This document shows, piece after piece, positions 26,432 through 35,188 of a stretch of 64,000 bases of DNA. This stretch comes from Nonomuraea glycinis (lineage in GTDB: Bacteria > Actinomycetota > Actinomycetes > Streptosporangiales > Streptosporangiaceae). Position 1 is the stretch's first letter. Each line of letters opens with the position of its first letter. The notes under the pieces are model-generated. The model saw only the letters and a list, made by a program, of their open reading frames with translations. It did not search any database and had not been told where the DNA came from. The position numbers were made by a program, and so were the translations under genes. The stretch lies in assembly GCF_014646515.1 (NCBI RefSeq), contig NZ_BMNK01000007.1, forward strand, positions 374,398-438,397, written 5' to 3'.

Positions 26432-26740
26432 GTGCCGGGGGCCAGGCCGGAAACCAGGAAGTCGCAGGCACCGTGCACGCCAAGGTGCCGACGTTGGACG
26501 TACCGCTTCGATCCCTCCGATCCCGCCGACCGCCACCGGTTCGGTGCCTTCCACGCGGTGGAGATCCCGTACGTCGTCGAGAACGTGAGCCCGCGCGAGG
26601 TGGGCTCGCGCCTCGGAGAGGCGCCCGCGCAGGCCGTGGCCGACAACGTGCACCAGGTCTGGGTCGCCTTCATCACTAGCGGAGCACCTGGCGGAGCACC
26701 TGGCGGAGCACCTGGCAACACCACCCACCGCACAGCCGAC
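26432..26740 (+). pseudogene. Carboxylesterase (type B) C-terminal remnant
   Basis: A frame in this stretch reads FGAFHAVEIPYVVENVS, then SRLGEAPAQAVADNVHQVWVA. This is the pattern near the catalytic His of type-B carboxylesterases and para-nitrobenzyl esterases. The N-terminal three quarters of the enzyme are absent and no valid start is present. It is followed by three 12-bp units encoding GAPG (about 26692-26730). The surrounding 26211-26967 stretch otherwise contains no intact gene. Confidence 0.6.
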
Positions 26741-26865
26741 GACACTACCCACCGCTCCACGCACGGCACCATCGGCCTGCTCACGGCACCACAGAGACCG
26801 TCGACGATCCCGCCTGCGACGAACGCGCGACCTAGAACGGACTCCGCTGACGCCCGCCATCATGT

Positions 26866-26885
26866 GATCTACATTGTAAAGGCGC
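26866..26885 (+). repeat. Dispersed AT-rich motif, copy 3
   Basis: GATCTACATTGTAAAGGCGC, differing from the other strong copies only at the central base. It lies about 83 bp beyond the 3' end of the response regulator gene, after the carboxylesterase remnant. Confidence 0.88.
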
Positions 26886-26967
26886 TGGGGCGTTAAATTC
26901 GCAGTCATCAACGCTCTTTACCCCCATCTGTGTCCGACCACGAAGTTCACGATGACTGCCACTCCTG

Positions 26968-27627
26968 TCAGCTGGGGTTCGGGTCTGCCTCCAGGTAGGC
27001 CAGAACCGCCATCACCCTGCGGTTGTGGTCATCGGAAGGCGGCAGCCCCAGCTTGGTGAAGATGTTGTTGGTGTGCTTGCCGATCGCCTTGTCGGTGACG
27101 AACAGGCGGGTGGCGATCGCGGCGTTGGACATGCCCTCGGCCATCATCGCGAGCACCTCGCGCTCCTTCGGGGTCAGCTCGCCAAGGGGCTCGTCCCTGC
27201 CACGGCGGGTGAGGAGCTGAGAGATCACTTCGGAGTCCATCGCGGTGCCGCCCGCCGCCACCCTGCGCACCGACTCGACGAACTGCTCGACGTCGCCGAT
27301 CCGGTCCTTCAGCAGGTAGCCGACCGCGCCGGATCGGTCGGACAGCAGCTCGCGGGCGTAGAGCTGCTCGACGTACTGCGAAAGGATCAGCACGGGCAGC
27401 CCCGGTTGCCGTTGACGTGCCTCCAGGGCGATCCGCAGTCCCTCGTCGGTCAGGGTCGGGGGCAGCCGCACGTCGATCACGGCGACGTCGGGCCGGTGCC
27501 GGATCAGCGCGTCGAGCAGCATGGGGCCGTTGTCGACGGCCTCGACCACCTCGAAACCGTGCGCCGACAGCAGGCGGACCAAGCCGTCTCTCAGGAGTGC
27601 GAGATCTTCGGCGATGACAACGCGCAC
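26968..27627 (-). CDS. NarL/LuxR-family response regulator
   Basis: 219 aa. Receiver domain with acidic residues near the N terminus (AED), phosphoacceptor Asp52 in VIDVRLPP and the conserved Lys in LLKDRIG. The C-terminal LuxR helix-turn-helix is LTPKEREVLAMMAEGMSN plus KAIGKHTNNIFTKLGL. It overlaps the upstream histidine kinase gene by 37 bp, so the two form one unit. The probable target is the divergent ABC exporter. Confidence 0.93.
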   Translation of the reverse strand: MRVVIAEDLALLRDGLVRLLSAHGFEVVEAVDNGPMLLDALIRHRPDVAVIDVRLPPTLTDEGLRIALEARQRQPGLPVLILSQYVEQLYARELLSDRSGAVGYLLKDRIGDVEQFVESVRRVAAGGTAMDSEVISQLLTRRGRDEPLGELTPKEREVLAMMAEGMSNAAIATRLFVTDKAIGKHTNNIFTKLGLPPSDDHNRRVMAVLAYLEADPNPS

Positions 27628-28742
27628 GGTAGCTCCATGGTGAGTTCGGTTGGGCCGCCCGGGGGACTGTGCACGATGAGCGTCCCGTCGAAGGCCGACA
27701 GGCGCCGCCGGATGCCGCCGAGGCCGGTGCCGGCCGACGGGCGGGCGCCGCCGCGTCCATCATCGCCCACCGCCAGCCGGAGAACGCCTCCCGAGTGGCG
27801 CAGGCGCACCCACGCCCAGGTGGCGGCGCTGTGCTTGGCCACGTTCGTGAGGGCTTCGGCGGCCGCGAAGTACACGGCGGACTCGACGGGCGGCTCCGGG
27901 CGGGCGGGTAAATCGATGTCGACCCGCACCGGGATCGGACAGAGGAGCGCGGCGGCCTGGATCGCACCGGCGAGCCCCCGGTCGGCGAGCACGGGCGGGT
28001 GGATGCCGCGCACCAGGTCGCGCAGGTCGGCCAGGGCCTGCCCGGCCGACTCCCATGCCTCCCGCACCAGCTCGCGAACCTGATCGGGGTCGCTCTCGCT
28101 CTTGGCCAGCCCGAGGGTCATCCGCATGGAGATGAGCCTGGCCTGCGCGCCGTCGTGCAGGTCGCGCTCGATCCGGCGCACCTCGGCCGCCTGCGCGTCG
28201 ACCGCCGCCGCCCGCGACTCGGTCAGCGCCCTGACCCGTCCCGCCAGGGAGGACGCGGGCCCCAGCAGCCGCTCGGCCAGGCGCGCCTGGAGCGTGTGCA
28301 ACAACGGGACGGCGGCCAACCCGATCGCGGTGAGAGCCACGATGGCCAGCGACAGGTTGAGCGTCACCGACAGGCCGTTCTCCGCCGTACGGAGCCTGAC
28401 GATCGCCATCGCGGCGGACAGCGTCGCGCCGACGGAGACCAGGCAGGCCGGTCCGACGACGGCGTGTACGGCCAGCCACGCGACCTCGCGGGCGGTGCGG
28501 TCCTGCGGGTGCGGCTCCAGGATCTCGTGCCCGAGCACCTGCGCCGCCCGCGCCCGCTGCACGCCCGTCAGGGCTCGGGCCATGCCGAGCACGCGCGACA
28601 GCAGGCGCCGCCCCGGCCCGCCGAGCGGGAGTGACACCGCCCCCGCTGCCAGCAGGACGAGCAGCACCCATGCCGCCACTCCGGTGACGGCGTTAAGCAG
28701 CAGCCCAGTGGGGGGTTCGACGATGAGACGGATCCTGCGCAC
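27591..28742 (-). CDS. sensor histidine kinase (HisKA_3 type)
   Basis: About 383 aa. Hydrophobic segments near residues 12-40 and in the 90-170 region anchor it in the membrane. The dimerisation box RDLHDGAQARL carries the phosphoacceptor His at about 196. The ATPase domain has EALTNVAKHS (N box) and VGDDGRGG (G1 box). The GTG at 28742 is chosen because an upstream frame start (28856) would overlap the divergent ABC promoter; no clear ribosome site is seen. Partner of the downstream response regulator. Signal unknown. Confidence 0.87.
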   Translation of the reverse strand: MRRIRLIVEPPTGLLLNAVTGVAAWVLLVLLAAGAVSLPLGGPGRRLLSRVLGMARALTGVQRARAAQVLGHEILEPHPQDRTAREVAWLAVHAVVGPACLVSVGATLSAAMAIVRLRTAENGLSVTLNLSLAIVALTAIGLAAVPLLHTLQARLAERLLGPASSLAGRVRALTESRAAAVDAQAAEVRRIERDLHDGAQARLISMRMTLGLAKSESDPDQVRELVREAWESAGQALADLRDLVRGIHPPVLADRGLAGAIQAAALLCPIPVRVDIDLPARPEPPVESAVYFAAAEALTNVAKHSAATWAWVRLRHSGGVLRLAVGDDGRGGARPSAGTGLGGIRRRLSAFDGTLIVHSPPGGPTELTMELPCALSSPKISHS

Positions 28743-28889
28743 GCCAGCAGTCTGCCCGCTCGGCGGTGCGCAGGCGAGGGAGCTAGCCCTACCACGCGGA
28801 GGGCGAAAGCCTACCTTCGCGGTGGGCGCAGGGCGATGGAGGAAGCCGGGCGGCACCTCAAAACTGGAGGCCGATACCGAAACGAGAGG

Positions 28890-29801
28890 ATGCCTGTGAT
28901 TGACGTGAGCGGCCTGACGATGTGCTACGGCGACGCGCTGGCGGTCGACGACCTGAGCTTCACGGTGAAGCCGGGCCTGGTGACCGGTTTCCTCGGTCCC
29001 AACGGCGCGGGCAAGTCCACCACCATGCGGGTGATCCTCGGGCTGGAGTCGCCCGACCGGGGGATCGCCCTCGTGGGCGATCGGCCGTACGACTCATTGA
29101 CGGAGCCGATGCGCCAGGTGGGCGCGTTGCTCGACGCGGCCGCGGTGCACGGCGGGCGGACCGCCGCCGCGCACCTGTGGTGCCTGGCCCGCAGTAACGG
29201 CATCGGCCGCGGCCGGGTCGGTGAGGTGCTGGAGCAAGTGGGGCTGGGCGAGGTCGCCGGCCGGCGGATCGCCGGGTTCTCGCTGGGCATGCGCCAGCGG
29301 CTCGGCATCGCCGCCGCGCTGCTGGGCGACCCCGGCGTGCTGATGTTCGACGAGCCGGTCAACGGGCTGGATCCCGAGGGCATCCGGTGGTTCCGCATGC
29401 TGATGCGCCGGCTGGCGGGCGAGGGCCGCACCGTGCTGGTCTCCAGCCATCTGATGAGCGAGATGGCGCTCATCGCCGACCACGTCGTGGTTATCGGGCG
29501 CGGCCGGCTGATCACCGACACCACCATGCCGGAGCTGGTCGAGCGCTTCGAGCGAGGCGTGCTGGTCCGGGCGGCCGACCAGCGGACGCTGGCCGTTGTG
29601 CTGCGGGCGGATGGCGCGAGCGTGTCCGAGGAGGAGGATGGGCTGTCGGTGAACGGCCTTTCCCCCGCACGGATCGGCGAGTTGGCCCTCGCGAGCGGGA
29701 TCGCGCTGCGCGAGCTGACGCCGCGCAGCGCCTCGCTCGAAGAGGCGTTCATGGAGTTGACCGGGGAAAGCGTCGAATTCGGCGCGGAAAAGGCCGCCTG
29801 A
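28890..29801 (+). CDS. ABC transporter ATP-binding protein
   Basis: 303 aa, DrrA/BcrA-like exporter ATPase. Walker A is LGPNGAGKSTTMR (about residue 36), signature FSLGMRQRLG, Walker B VLMFDEPVNGLDPEG and switch His in SSHLMSE. The C-terminal about 80 residues are the extension usual in this group. The ATG at 28890 is adjacent to AGAGG, so GTG 28896 with better spacing may be the real start. Its stop overlaps the permease ATG (TGATG). Divergent from the two-component system, which likely regulates it, as in bacitracin-type export and resistance modules. Confidence 0.92.
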   Translation: MPVIDVSGLTMCYGDALAVDDLSFTVKPGLVTGFLGPNGAGKSTTMRVILGLESPDRGIALVGDRPYDSLTEPMRQVGALLDAAAVHGGRTAAAHLWCLARSNGIGRGRVGEVLEQVGLGEVAGRRIAGFSLGMRQRLGIAAALLGDPGVLMFDEPVNGLDPEGIRWFRMLMRRLAGEGRTVLVSSHLMSEMALIADHVVVIGRGRLITDTTMPELVERFERGVLVRAADQRTLAVVLRADGASVSEEEDGLSVNGLSPARIGELALASGIALRELTPRSASLEEAFMELTGESVEFGAEKAA

Positions 29802-32032
29802 TGACCAACGTGATCGTCTCCGAATGGCTGAAGCTGCGTTCACTGAGATCCAATCTGTACCTGCTGGCATTCTCGACGCTGTCCGTGCTGCTCTGCGCCG
29901 GGGTGATGTTCATGGTCACCAGAGGCTTCGACAACCAGACGGGCGATGACCGGCTGGTGTTCGAGAGCATGGGCGCGGGGCTGGGCACCGGGCTGCCGGT
30001 CGCCTGCTTCGTGATGGCCGCGCTCGGCGCCCTGTCCATCACTTCCGAATACGCCACTGGCCATATCCATACGAGCCTGGTGGTCGTGCCGAGGCGGCAG
30101 CGCTTCCTGTTCGGCAAGATCCCGGCGCTGGTCGCCGTCACGCTGGTCACGGGGCAGGCGCTCGTCTTCGCCATGCATGTCGCCGCGCGGGCCGTGCTGG
30201 GAGATCGCGCCGGGCAGGTCCTGCTCGACGGTCAGACCCTCGGCGCGTCGCTGTCCGATCCGGGAGTGCTGACCGGGTTGCTCGTGGCCGGGGCCGCCAT
30301 GCCCCTGGTCGCCCTGGTCGGGCTCGGTCTGGGGGCGGTCATCCGCTCCACCGCGGGCTCGCTGGTCGCGCTGATCATGATTCTGTTCGTCCTGCCGGTG
30401 GTGGCGCAGACACTGCCTTCACCGTGGCGGTCGTGGATCGGCTCCTTCATGGTGGAGAACCTGCCGGACCAGATCATCGCCGGAGCAGCACCGGGCATCC
30501 TTTCTCCGCTCGCGGCCTGCGCCGTGTTGCTCGCCTACCCGGTGGTGGCGCTCACCGGGGGAGCGGTCGCGATCGCTGTCCGGGGCCGCGGGGCCAAACC
30601 GCTGGTCGTAGGAGGGCTGCTGACCGCGCTGCTGGCCTCGGTGATGATGATTCCGTCAGGCGCGGCGGCGTCCACGCTGCCGTGGAAGTCGTGCGGCGGA
30701 GAGCTGGAGTGCGCATCGATCGAGGTGCCCGTGGACTGGTCGAAACCGTCCGGGCGGAAGGTCTCCATCCAAGTCGCCCGGCTGCCGGCCACCGGCACCC
30801 ACCGCAGGATCGGCACGGTGTTCGCCATCCCCGGCGGACCGGGCGGCTCGGGCATCGAGGATCTGAAGAAGAGGGGTGGCGGCTTCAGCACGTTGCGGCA
30901 GCGGTTCGACGTGGTCAGCGACGCGCCGCGCAACACCACGGATCTCGGTGTCATCCCGTTCGCGTGTCTGTCCACCGGCCCCTGGATCACCGTTCCCGGC
31001 AGCCGTGCCGCATACGACCGGCTGGCCGCACGGAACCGGGCGTCCGCCGAGCAATGCCGGAGGAGCGACCCCGAATACTTCGACAACCTTGACTCAGGCT
31101 CGGTGGCCAGGGACATCGAAGCGATTCGGGTGGCGCTCGGCGAGGACACGCTGAGCTTCGTCGCCACCTCCTACGGTGGCGTGGTCGCCACCACCTATGC
31201 CCGGCTGTTTCCCGACCGTGTCCGCGCCCTGTACCTCGACGGCTCTGTCGACCACCTCGCCGACCACGCCACGCGAGCCCGGCTGAGATCCGAGTCGATC
31301 GAGGCGCAGTTCGCCCGGTTCGCGGCGTGGTGCGAGTCGGCGGCCCTATGCGCGTTACACGGGCGCGACGCCGGTGCCGTCTGGCGCGCCCTCACCGCCG
31401 CCGCCGACCGCTCGCCCGTGCCGGTGAAGGGGGAGCGGGTCACCTACAGCGGGTTCGACCTCAAGGTCACCGCCTCGGCGGACGTGACCAGTCCCGGCCC
31501 CGCACCTGACTCCCCCCACTGGCAGCGGTTCGCCAGGGCCATCGACCAGGCTGTGCGGGGAGACGCCTCCGGCTTCGCCGACATCGTCGAGCCGGTCACG
31601 AAGAGCTTGAAGGTGCCCTCGTTCAGAGGCATGAACGTGACCCACTGCACCGACGGACTCGCCTTCGGCAGCTACGAGGAGTTCCGGCGGATGAAGAGGC
31701 TCGGCGAACGAATCTCCCCCAACTTCGCCGGAAACCAGCTCTGGCATCCGCTCGCCTGCGTCGGCTGGCCGGCCCCCGTCACCAACCCCGCCGCCCCGCT
31801 GCCCGCCGACAGGCTCCCGCCCTTACTCGGCGCCGGCACCTGGACCGACCATGCCGTCGTGGCCAACATCGTGAAGGCCGTGCCCGGCTCGTCCACGGTC
31901 CGCTACAACGGTCACGGGCACGGCCTCTACCTCTCCGGCAACCAGTGCACGATCTCCCACGCCAACCGCTACCTCACCTACCTTCGCCTGCCCCCTCCTG
32001 GCACCGCCTGCGAACCGCCGACCACGAGCTAG
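29801..32032 (+). CDS. Fusion of ABC-2 permease and extracellular alpha/beta hydrolase
   Basis: 743-aa protein read without interruption. Residues 1 to about 265 are an ABC-2 type permease with about six membrane spans (MTNVIVSEWLKLRSLRSNLY at the start). Residues about 268-290 (GGLLTALLASVMMIPSGAAA) look like a former signal peptide and would act as a seventh span. The rest is a tripeptidyl aminopeptidase-like alpha/beta hydrolase, with IPGGPGGSG as oxyanion region, nucleophile Ser about 457 in ATSYGG and His in NGHGHGLY. The junction fits two genes fused by loss of a stop. AGGAGG at 30610-30615 could allow internal initiation of a separate hydrolase. The enzyme would face outside, next to the export channel. 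Substrate unknown. Confidence 0.85.
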   Translation: MTNVIVSEWLKLRSLRSNLYLLAFSTLSVLLCAGVMFMVTRGFDNQTGDDRLVFESMGAGLGTGLPVACFVMAALGALSITSEYATGHIHTSLVVVPRRQRFLFGKIPALVAVTLVTGQALVFAMHVAARAVLGDRAGQVLLDGQTLGASLSDPGVLTGLLVAGAAMPLVALVGLGLGAVIRSTAGSLVALIMILFVLPVVAQTLPSPWRSWIGSFMVENLPDQIIAGAAPGILSPLAACAVLLAYPVVALTGGAVAIAVRGRGAKPLVVGGLLTALLASVMMIPSGAAASTLPWKSCGGELECASIEVPVDWSKPSGRKVSIQVARLPATGTHRRIGTVFAIPGGPGGSGIEDLKKRGGGFSTLRQRFDVVSDAPRNTTDLGVIPFACLSTGPWITVPGSRAAYDRLAARNRASAEQCRRSDPEYFDNLDSGSVARDIEAIRVALGEDTLSFVATSYGGVVATTYARLFPDRVRALYLDGSVDHLADHATRARLRSESIEAQFARFAAWCESAALCALHGRDAGAVWRALTAAADRSPVPVKGERVTYSGFDLKVTASADVTSPGPAPDSPHWQRFARAIDQAVRGDASGFADIVEPVTKSLKVPSFRGMNVTHCTDGLAFGSYEEFRRMKRLGERISPNFAGNQLWHPLACVGWPAPVTNPAAPLPADRLPPLLGAGTWTDHAVVANIVKAVPGSSTVRYNGHGHGLYLSGNQCTISHANRYLTYLRLPPPGTACEPPTTS

Positions 32033-32268
32033 TCAATCCGAGCAAACACGAGGTGGCGAGCCCCGCGCATCATGCCACCCAAGACGCAACGCCCCCGCGC
32101 TCGGGGAGCATCGTGGACGCCCGCAAGACCGGTCCCTGCCCACCTTCACGTGCGAGCTTGTGGTGAACATCGACTCTCGTGGCAGGAGGCGGGGATACTC
32201 ATCAGCTCGGTGCCCAACGGTACGGCTGGGAAGCGCGACGACGTAGGTCCGAGCAACACCTTTCTATT

Positions 32269-32288
32269 GATCTACAATGTAAAGGCGA
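32269..32288 (+). repeat. Dispersed AT-rich motif, copy 4
   Basis: GATCTACAATGTAAAGGCGA, followed at once by a short hairpin GCCTCT-A-AGAGGC and an A run. It lies in the 622-bp gap between the permease-hydrolase fusion and the SnoaL-like gene. Seventeen bases are identical to copies 2 and 5. Confidence 0.9.
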
Positions 32289-32399
32289 CGGCCTCTAAGA
32301 GGCAAAAAACCACCACGAACTCCACAATCACAACGAGGGCGAACCGAGCGTGTGGCTCTTGGAGCTTCAGGACAGTCGCAGGGAGGTGGGGATGGGTTT

Positions 32400-32555
32400 C
32401 CGTGGGAGCTGAAGCCCGATCCTGGGCAACTGGGGCTGGAGACGCTGCTGGAAGAGATCGTCAAGCTGCGGCGGGCGAAGGCGTTGGGGCCGGCGGTGGA
32501 TCTGTTCGGCGGGTAAGCGGAGCGGCTGGTGGCCTCCTGGCAGGCACGGGCGTGA
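32400..32555 (+). pseudogene. Tn3-family transposase fragment (DUF4158 region)
   Basis: A frame from about 32400 reads ELKPDPGQLGLETLLEEIVK, then LRRAKALGPAVDLFGG, a TAA at 32514, AERLVASWQARA and another stop. This matches the conserved segment of Tn3-type TnpA proteins (LGLETLL.EI.KL..vRaLGLP..LF......kLv..WraRA). It is short and broken by in-frame stops, so it is a dead relic. No terminal inverted repeats were recognised around it. The rest of 32033-32654 has no intact gene. Confidence 0.65.
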
Positions 32556-32654
32556 GCGCGGGCGATAGCCTCGCGTCCGACCGGCTGCAGACGTGGGTGG
32601 GGCGTCGGTATGGCGAGGCTGATCCGCCGGAGGCCGTTGTGAGACTGCGGGGCC

Positions 32655-33017
32655 TCAGTGGCGTGGGTCCGGGCCCTCGGTGACGCCCCAGGTCTCGGCG
32701 AGTCGGCCGTTGTCCAAGCGGAAGATCTCGATGAGCACGGGCCAGAGGTCGCTACCCGGGGCCGCCATCCCCTCGACGGATGAGCGGATGGCCACCTTGT
32801 CACCGTCGATCAAGATGTCGTCGGCGACGACGCGCATGGCAGGGAACCGGGCAACGATCTGGACCCAGGCCTCCTTGCCCGCTTCGAACCCGGTGGCGCC
32901 CAGCGGGTGGTTGAGGAAGTCGGGGGTGAACAGCTCGGCGGCCTGGTCGAACTGCCGGGTGTTGAAGCACTCCTGCATCCGCAGCACTAGGGCGCCGGCT
33001 TCCTCGCGTGTGGTCAT
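32655..33017 (-). CDS. SnoaL-like (NTF2-fold) polyketide cyclase family protein
   Basis: 120 aa. The cone-shaped NTF2 fold is suggested by the N-terminal helix (ALVLRMQECFNTRQFDQAAEL), NHPLGATGFEAGKEAW, and the terminal strand pattern VLIEIFRLDNGRLAETWGV. Family members include SnoaL-type cyclases and many proteins of unknown role. GGAGG precedes the ATG at 33017. Divergent from a TetR gene across a 129-bp region with two identical palindromes, so it is the likely regulated target. Confidence 0.82.
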   Translation of the reverse strand: MTTREEAGALVLRMQECFNTRQFDQAAELFTPDFLNHPLGATGFEAGKEAWVQIVARFPAMRVVADDILIDGDKVAIRSSVEGMAAPGSDLWPVLIEIFRLDNGRLAETWGVTEGPDPRH

Positions 33018-33078
33018 GGAAAGGACCTCCTCGTGTCCGATGGGCCTGCCTCAGGGTGGAACGACGCGATCTCACAAC

Positions 33079-33127
33079 CGGGGCTTCGCCCCGCTTATCT
33101 TCGAGCAGCATACGGGGCGACGCCCCG
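33079..33127. promoter_or_regulatory. Paired TetR operators
   Basis: Two 15-bp palindromes of the form CGGGGC-NNC-GCCCCG: CGGGGCTTCGCCCCG at 33079-33093 and CGGGGCGACGCCCCG at 33113-33127. Their centres are 34 bp apart in the gap between the divergent SnoaL-like and TetR genes. Confidence 0.65.
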
Positions 33128-33146
33128 GTTAATCTAGGGGAGTGAG

Positions 33147-33767
33147 ATGTCCAGTCGAACGCCTCAACCCCATCCAGCCGGGTCGACGGCTCCCGTGAAC
33201 GACCGGGAGCTACGGGCCGACGCGCGCCGCAATCGTGAGCAGGTCCTTCGGACCGCGCAGCAGTTGTTCGCCGCACAGGGCCTCGGCATCTCGCTCGACG
33301 AGATCGCCCGCCGCGCGGGCGTCGGTCCAGGCACCGTCCACCGGCACTTCCCCACCAAGGAAGCGCTCTACCTCGCCGTCGCGATCGACCGGATCAGGCA
33401 GTTGGTCGCTGAGGGAGAGGCACTCGCCGCTACCGACGATCCAGCCGCCCTGTTCACGCTGCTGTCCCGGATGATGGCCTCGGGCGCGGAGAACGCGACG
33501 GTGAAGAGCGCCCTCACGGCCGCCGAGTTCGACCTGCGCAACGCCGCTCCGGACGCCGCCGCCGACCTCACGCACCAGGTCGCACACCTGCTCGATCGCG
33601 CCCATCGCGCCGGCGTCGTACGCCACGACGTGACAGCGGACGAGGTGATGGCGATCGTCGCCGGCGCCTTCGCCGCGATCCGGCACGCCGACGCGGACAC
33701 CAGCCGCGAGCGCTCCGCACACATCGCCCAGATCATCCTCGACGGACTGCGGCCCCCATCCCGATGA
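33147..33767 (+). CDS. TetR/AcrR-family regulator
   Basis: 206 aa. The HTH is LDEIARRAGVGPGTVHRHFPTK split around residues 50-72, preceded by NREQVLRTAQQLFAAQG. The C-terminal ligand domain is variable. It diverges from the SnoaL-like gene; the two palindromes between them (33079-33127) are the natural operator pair. Likely a repressor of itself and of the SnoaL-like gene. Inducer unknown. Confidence 0.9.
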   Translation: MSSRTPQPHPAGSTAPVNDRELRADARRNREQVLRTAQQLFAAQGLGISLDEIARRAGVGPGTVHRHFPTKEALYLAVAIDRIRQLVAEGEALAATDDPAALFTLLSRMMASGAENATVKSALTAAEFDLRNAAPDAAADLTHQVAHLLDRAHRAGVVRHDVTADEVMAIVAGAFAAIRHADADTSRERSAHIAQIILDGLRPPSR

Positions 33768-33870
33768 CAGGGGGGCCAGGTAGCTCCACCCGCCACCCAG
33801 CCAAGGATCTCTCCTCTCACGACGTCCTCGGAATCAGAATGGCCGGCAACGACTGAGGGCCGGCGACCAG

Positions 33871-35076
33871 CTATCGGGCGGCTGGGGACACGTTCGGGAG
33901 CGGAGGGCCGTCCTGGCCCTGAGGAACGCCTTGGGGAACGCCCTGGGGGACACCGTTGAAGAGGTCGAGGAGCCCGAACGGGGCGCGGTCGCCGAGGCAG
34001 AGGTCCAGCATGTCGTGGGCGTCGGCGTAGAAGGGCTCGCTGCGGGGGAACAGCGCCTTCTCGTAGGCGATGAGTGCCGCTTCGACGTCGCCGGGGTGTG
34101 CGGCGATCGCCTTGGCGAGTTCGGCGCCGTCGAACATCGCCAGGTTCGCGCCGTCGCCGGACGGCGGCATCAGGTGCGCGGCATCGCCGAGGAGCGTCAC
34201 GCCGGGCACATGCTCCCATCGGTGACCGTCCGGGAGCGCGTGGATCACGCGCGCGACCGGAGCGGTCTCCCCGTCGGTGATCAGCGCGGTGAGTTCCGGT
34301 GCCCACCCGTCGAACTCGGCCGCGACCCGAGCGGTCGCGGCGGCGGCATCGGTGAAGTCGATGCCGGCGATCCACTCGACGGGCCGGTTCAGCTCGACGT
34401 ACACGTGCAGGATGTTCCCCGCCTCGCGGTGCGCGATGATCCCCTTTCCCGGCGTCAGCGCGTACATCGCGCCGGCGCCGACCGCCTCGGCCGTCGCCGT
34501 GTGCCGCTCGTCGGCGTCGTGCAGGTAGGTGTCGATGAACGTCGTGCCGATGTACTCGGGCTTGGCGTCGGAGAGCAGCGGGCGGACCTTCGACCAGGCG
34601 CCGTCGGCGCCGACGAGGAGACCGCTGGTCACGGTCGAGCCGTCGGCGAAGGTCAGCTCGTGCCGGCCGTCGCCGAGAGGCCGGACACCGGTGACTCGGC
34701 GCCCCCACTGGACCGTCCGGCCGGGCAGGGAGTCGAGCAGGATCCGGCGCAGGTCGCCGCGGAGCACTTCGGGACGCCGCGCCGTGCCGTCGTCGGGGGC
34801 GTCGTGCAGCAGCTTGCCGTGCTGGTCGAGCACGCGCAGGGCCTCGGCGCCTTCGTGGATGATCGCGCGGAACTCGCCGGTGAGGCCGGCGTCGGCGAGC
34901 GCGCGCTGCCCGTCGTCCTCGTGGATGTCGAGCTGGCCGCCCTGCGTGCGGGACTGTGGCGAGGGGTCGGCCTCGTAGACCGTTGCCGGGATGCCGTGGA
35001 CGTGCAGGACCCGGGCGAGGGTCAGGCCGCCGAGGCCGGCGCCGACGATGGCGATCGGGTGGTGGCTGGTGTTCAT
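33871..35076 (-). CDS. FAD-dependent monooxygenase, TetX-like
   Basis: 401-aa class A flavoprotein monooxygenase. The FAD-binding dinucleotide fold is IAIVGAGLGGLTLARVL, followed by QGGQLDIHEDDGQRAL (TetX-like), VLRGDLRRIL and the second FAD motif LLGDAAHLMPPSGDGAN. ATG 35076 is preceded by GAGGAAA; a longer frame to 35145 would run through the operators. The C terminus carries three copies of GVPQ. It is divergent from a TetR repressor with three overlapping operators, the classic tetR-tetX/tetA layout. Tetracycline inactivation is possible but not shown; other aromatic substrates are equally plausible. Confidence 0.88.
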   Translation of the reverse strand: MNTSHHPIAIVGAGLGGLTLARVLHVHGIPATVYEADPSPQSRTQGGQLDIHEDDGQRALADAGLTGEFRAIIHEGAEALRVLDQHGKLLHDAPDDGTARRPEVLRGDLRRILLDSLPGRTVQWGRRVTGVRPLGDGRHELTFADGSTVTSGLLVGADGAWSKVRPLLSDAKPEYIGTTFIDTYLHDADERHTATAEAVGAGAMYALTPGKGIIAHREAGNILHVYVELNRPVEWIAGIDFTDAAAATARVAAEFDGWAPELTALITDGETAPVARVIHALPDGHRWEHVPGVTLLGDAAHLMPPSGDGANLAMFDGAELAKAIAAHPGDVEAALIAYEKALFPRSEPFYADAHDMLDLCLGDRAPFGLLDLFNGVPQGVPQGVPQGQDGPPLPNVSPAAR

Positions 35077-35126
35077 GCGTTTCCTCGTTCCCGTGCGGGG
35101 AGCGCCGGGCACCCGCCCGGGACGCT

Positions 35127-35168
35127 TTATGGACCGATGTTCCATAAGGAGTATGGAACGCGGTTCCA
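35127..35168. promoter_or_regulatory. Three overlapping TetR operator palindromes
   Basis: TTATGGA-N7-TCCATAA (35127-35147), GTTCCATA-N5-TATGGAAC (35139-35159) and TGGAAC-N3-GTTCCA (35154-35168) share half-sites. The array lies between the divergent TetX-like and TetR genes and would cover both promoters. Confidence 0.75.
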
Positions 35169-35188
35169 GCGTGTGTCAAAATGGGGTC

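Noticed and set aside
32072..32683. 203-codon plus-strand open frame as a gene
   Set aside because: Arg/Gly/Ala-rich, no ribosome site, overlaps the transposase relic in another frame and the end of the SnoaL-like gene.
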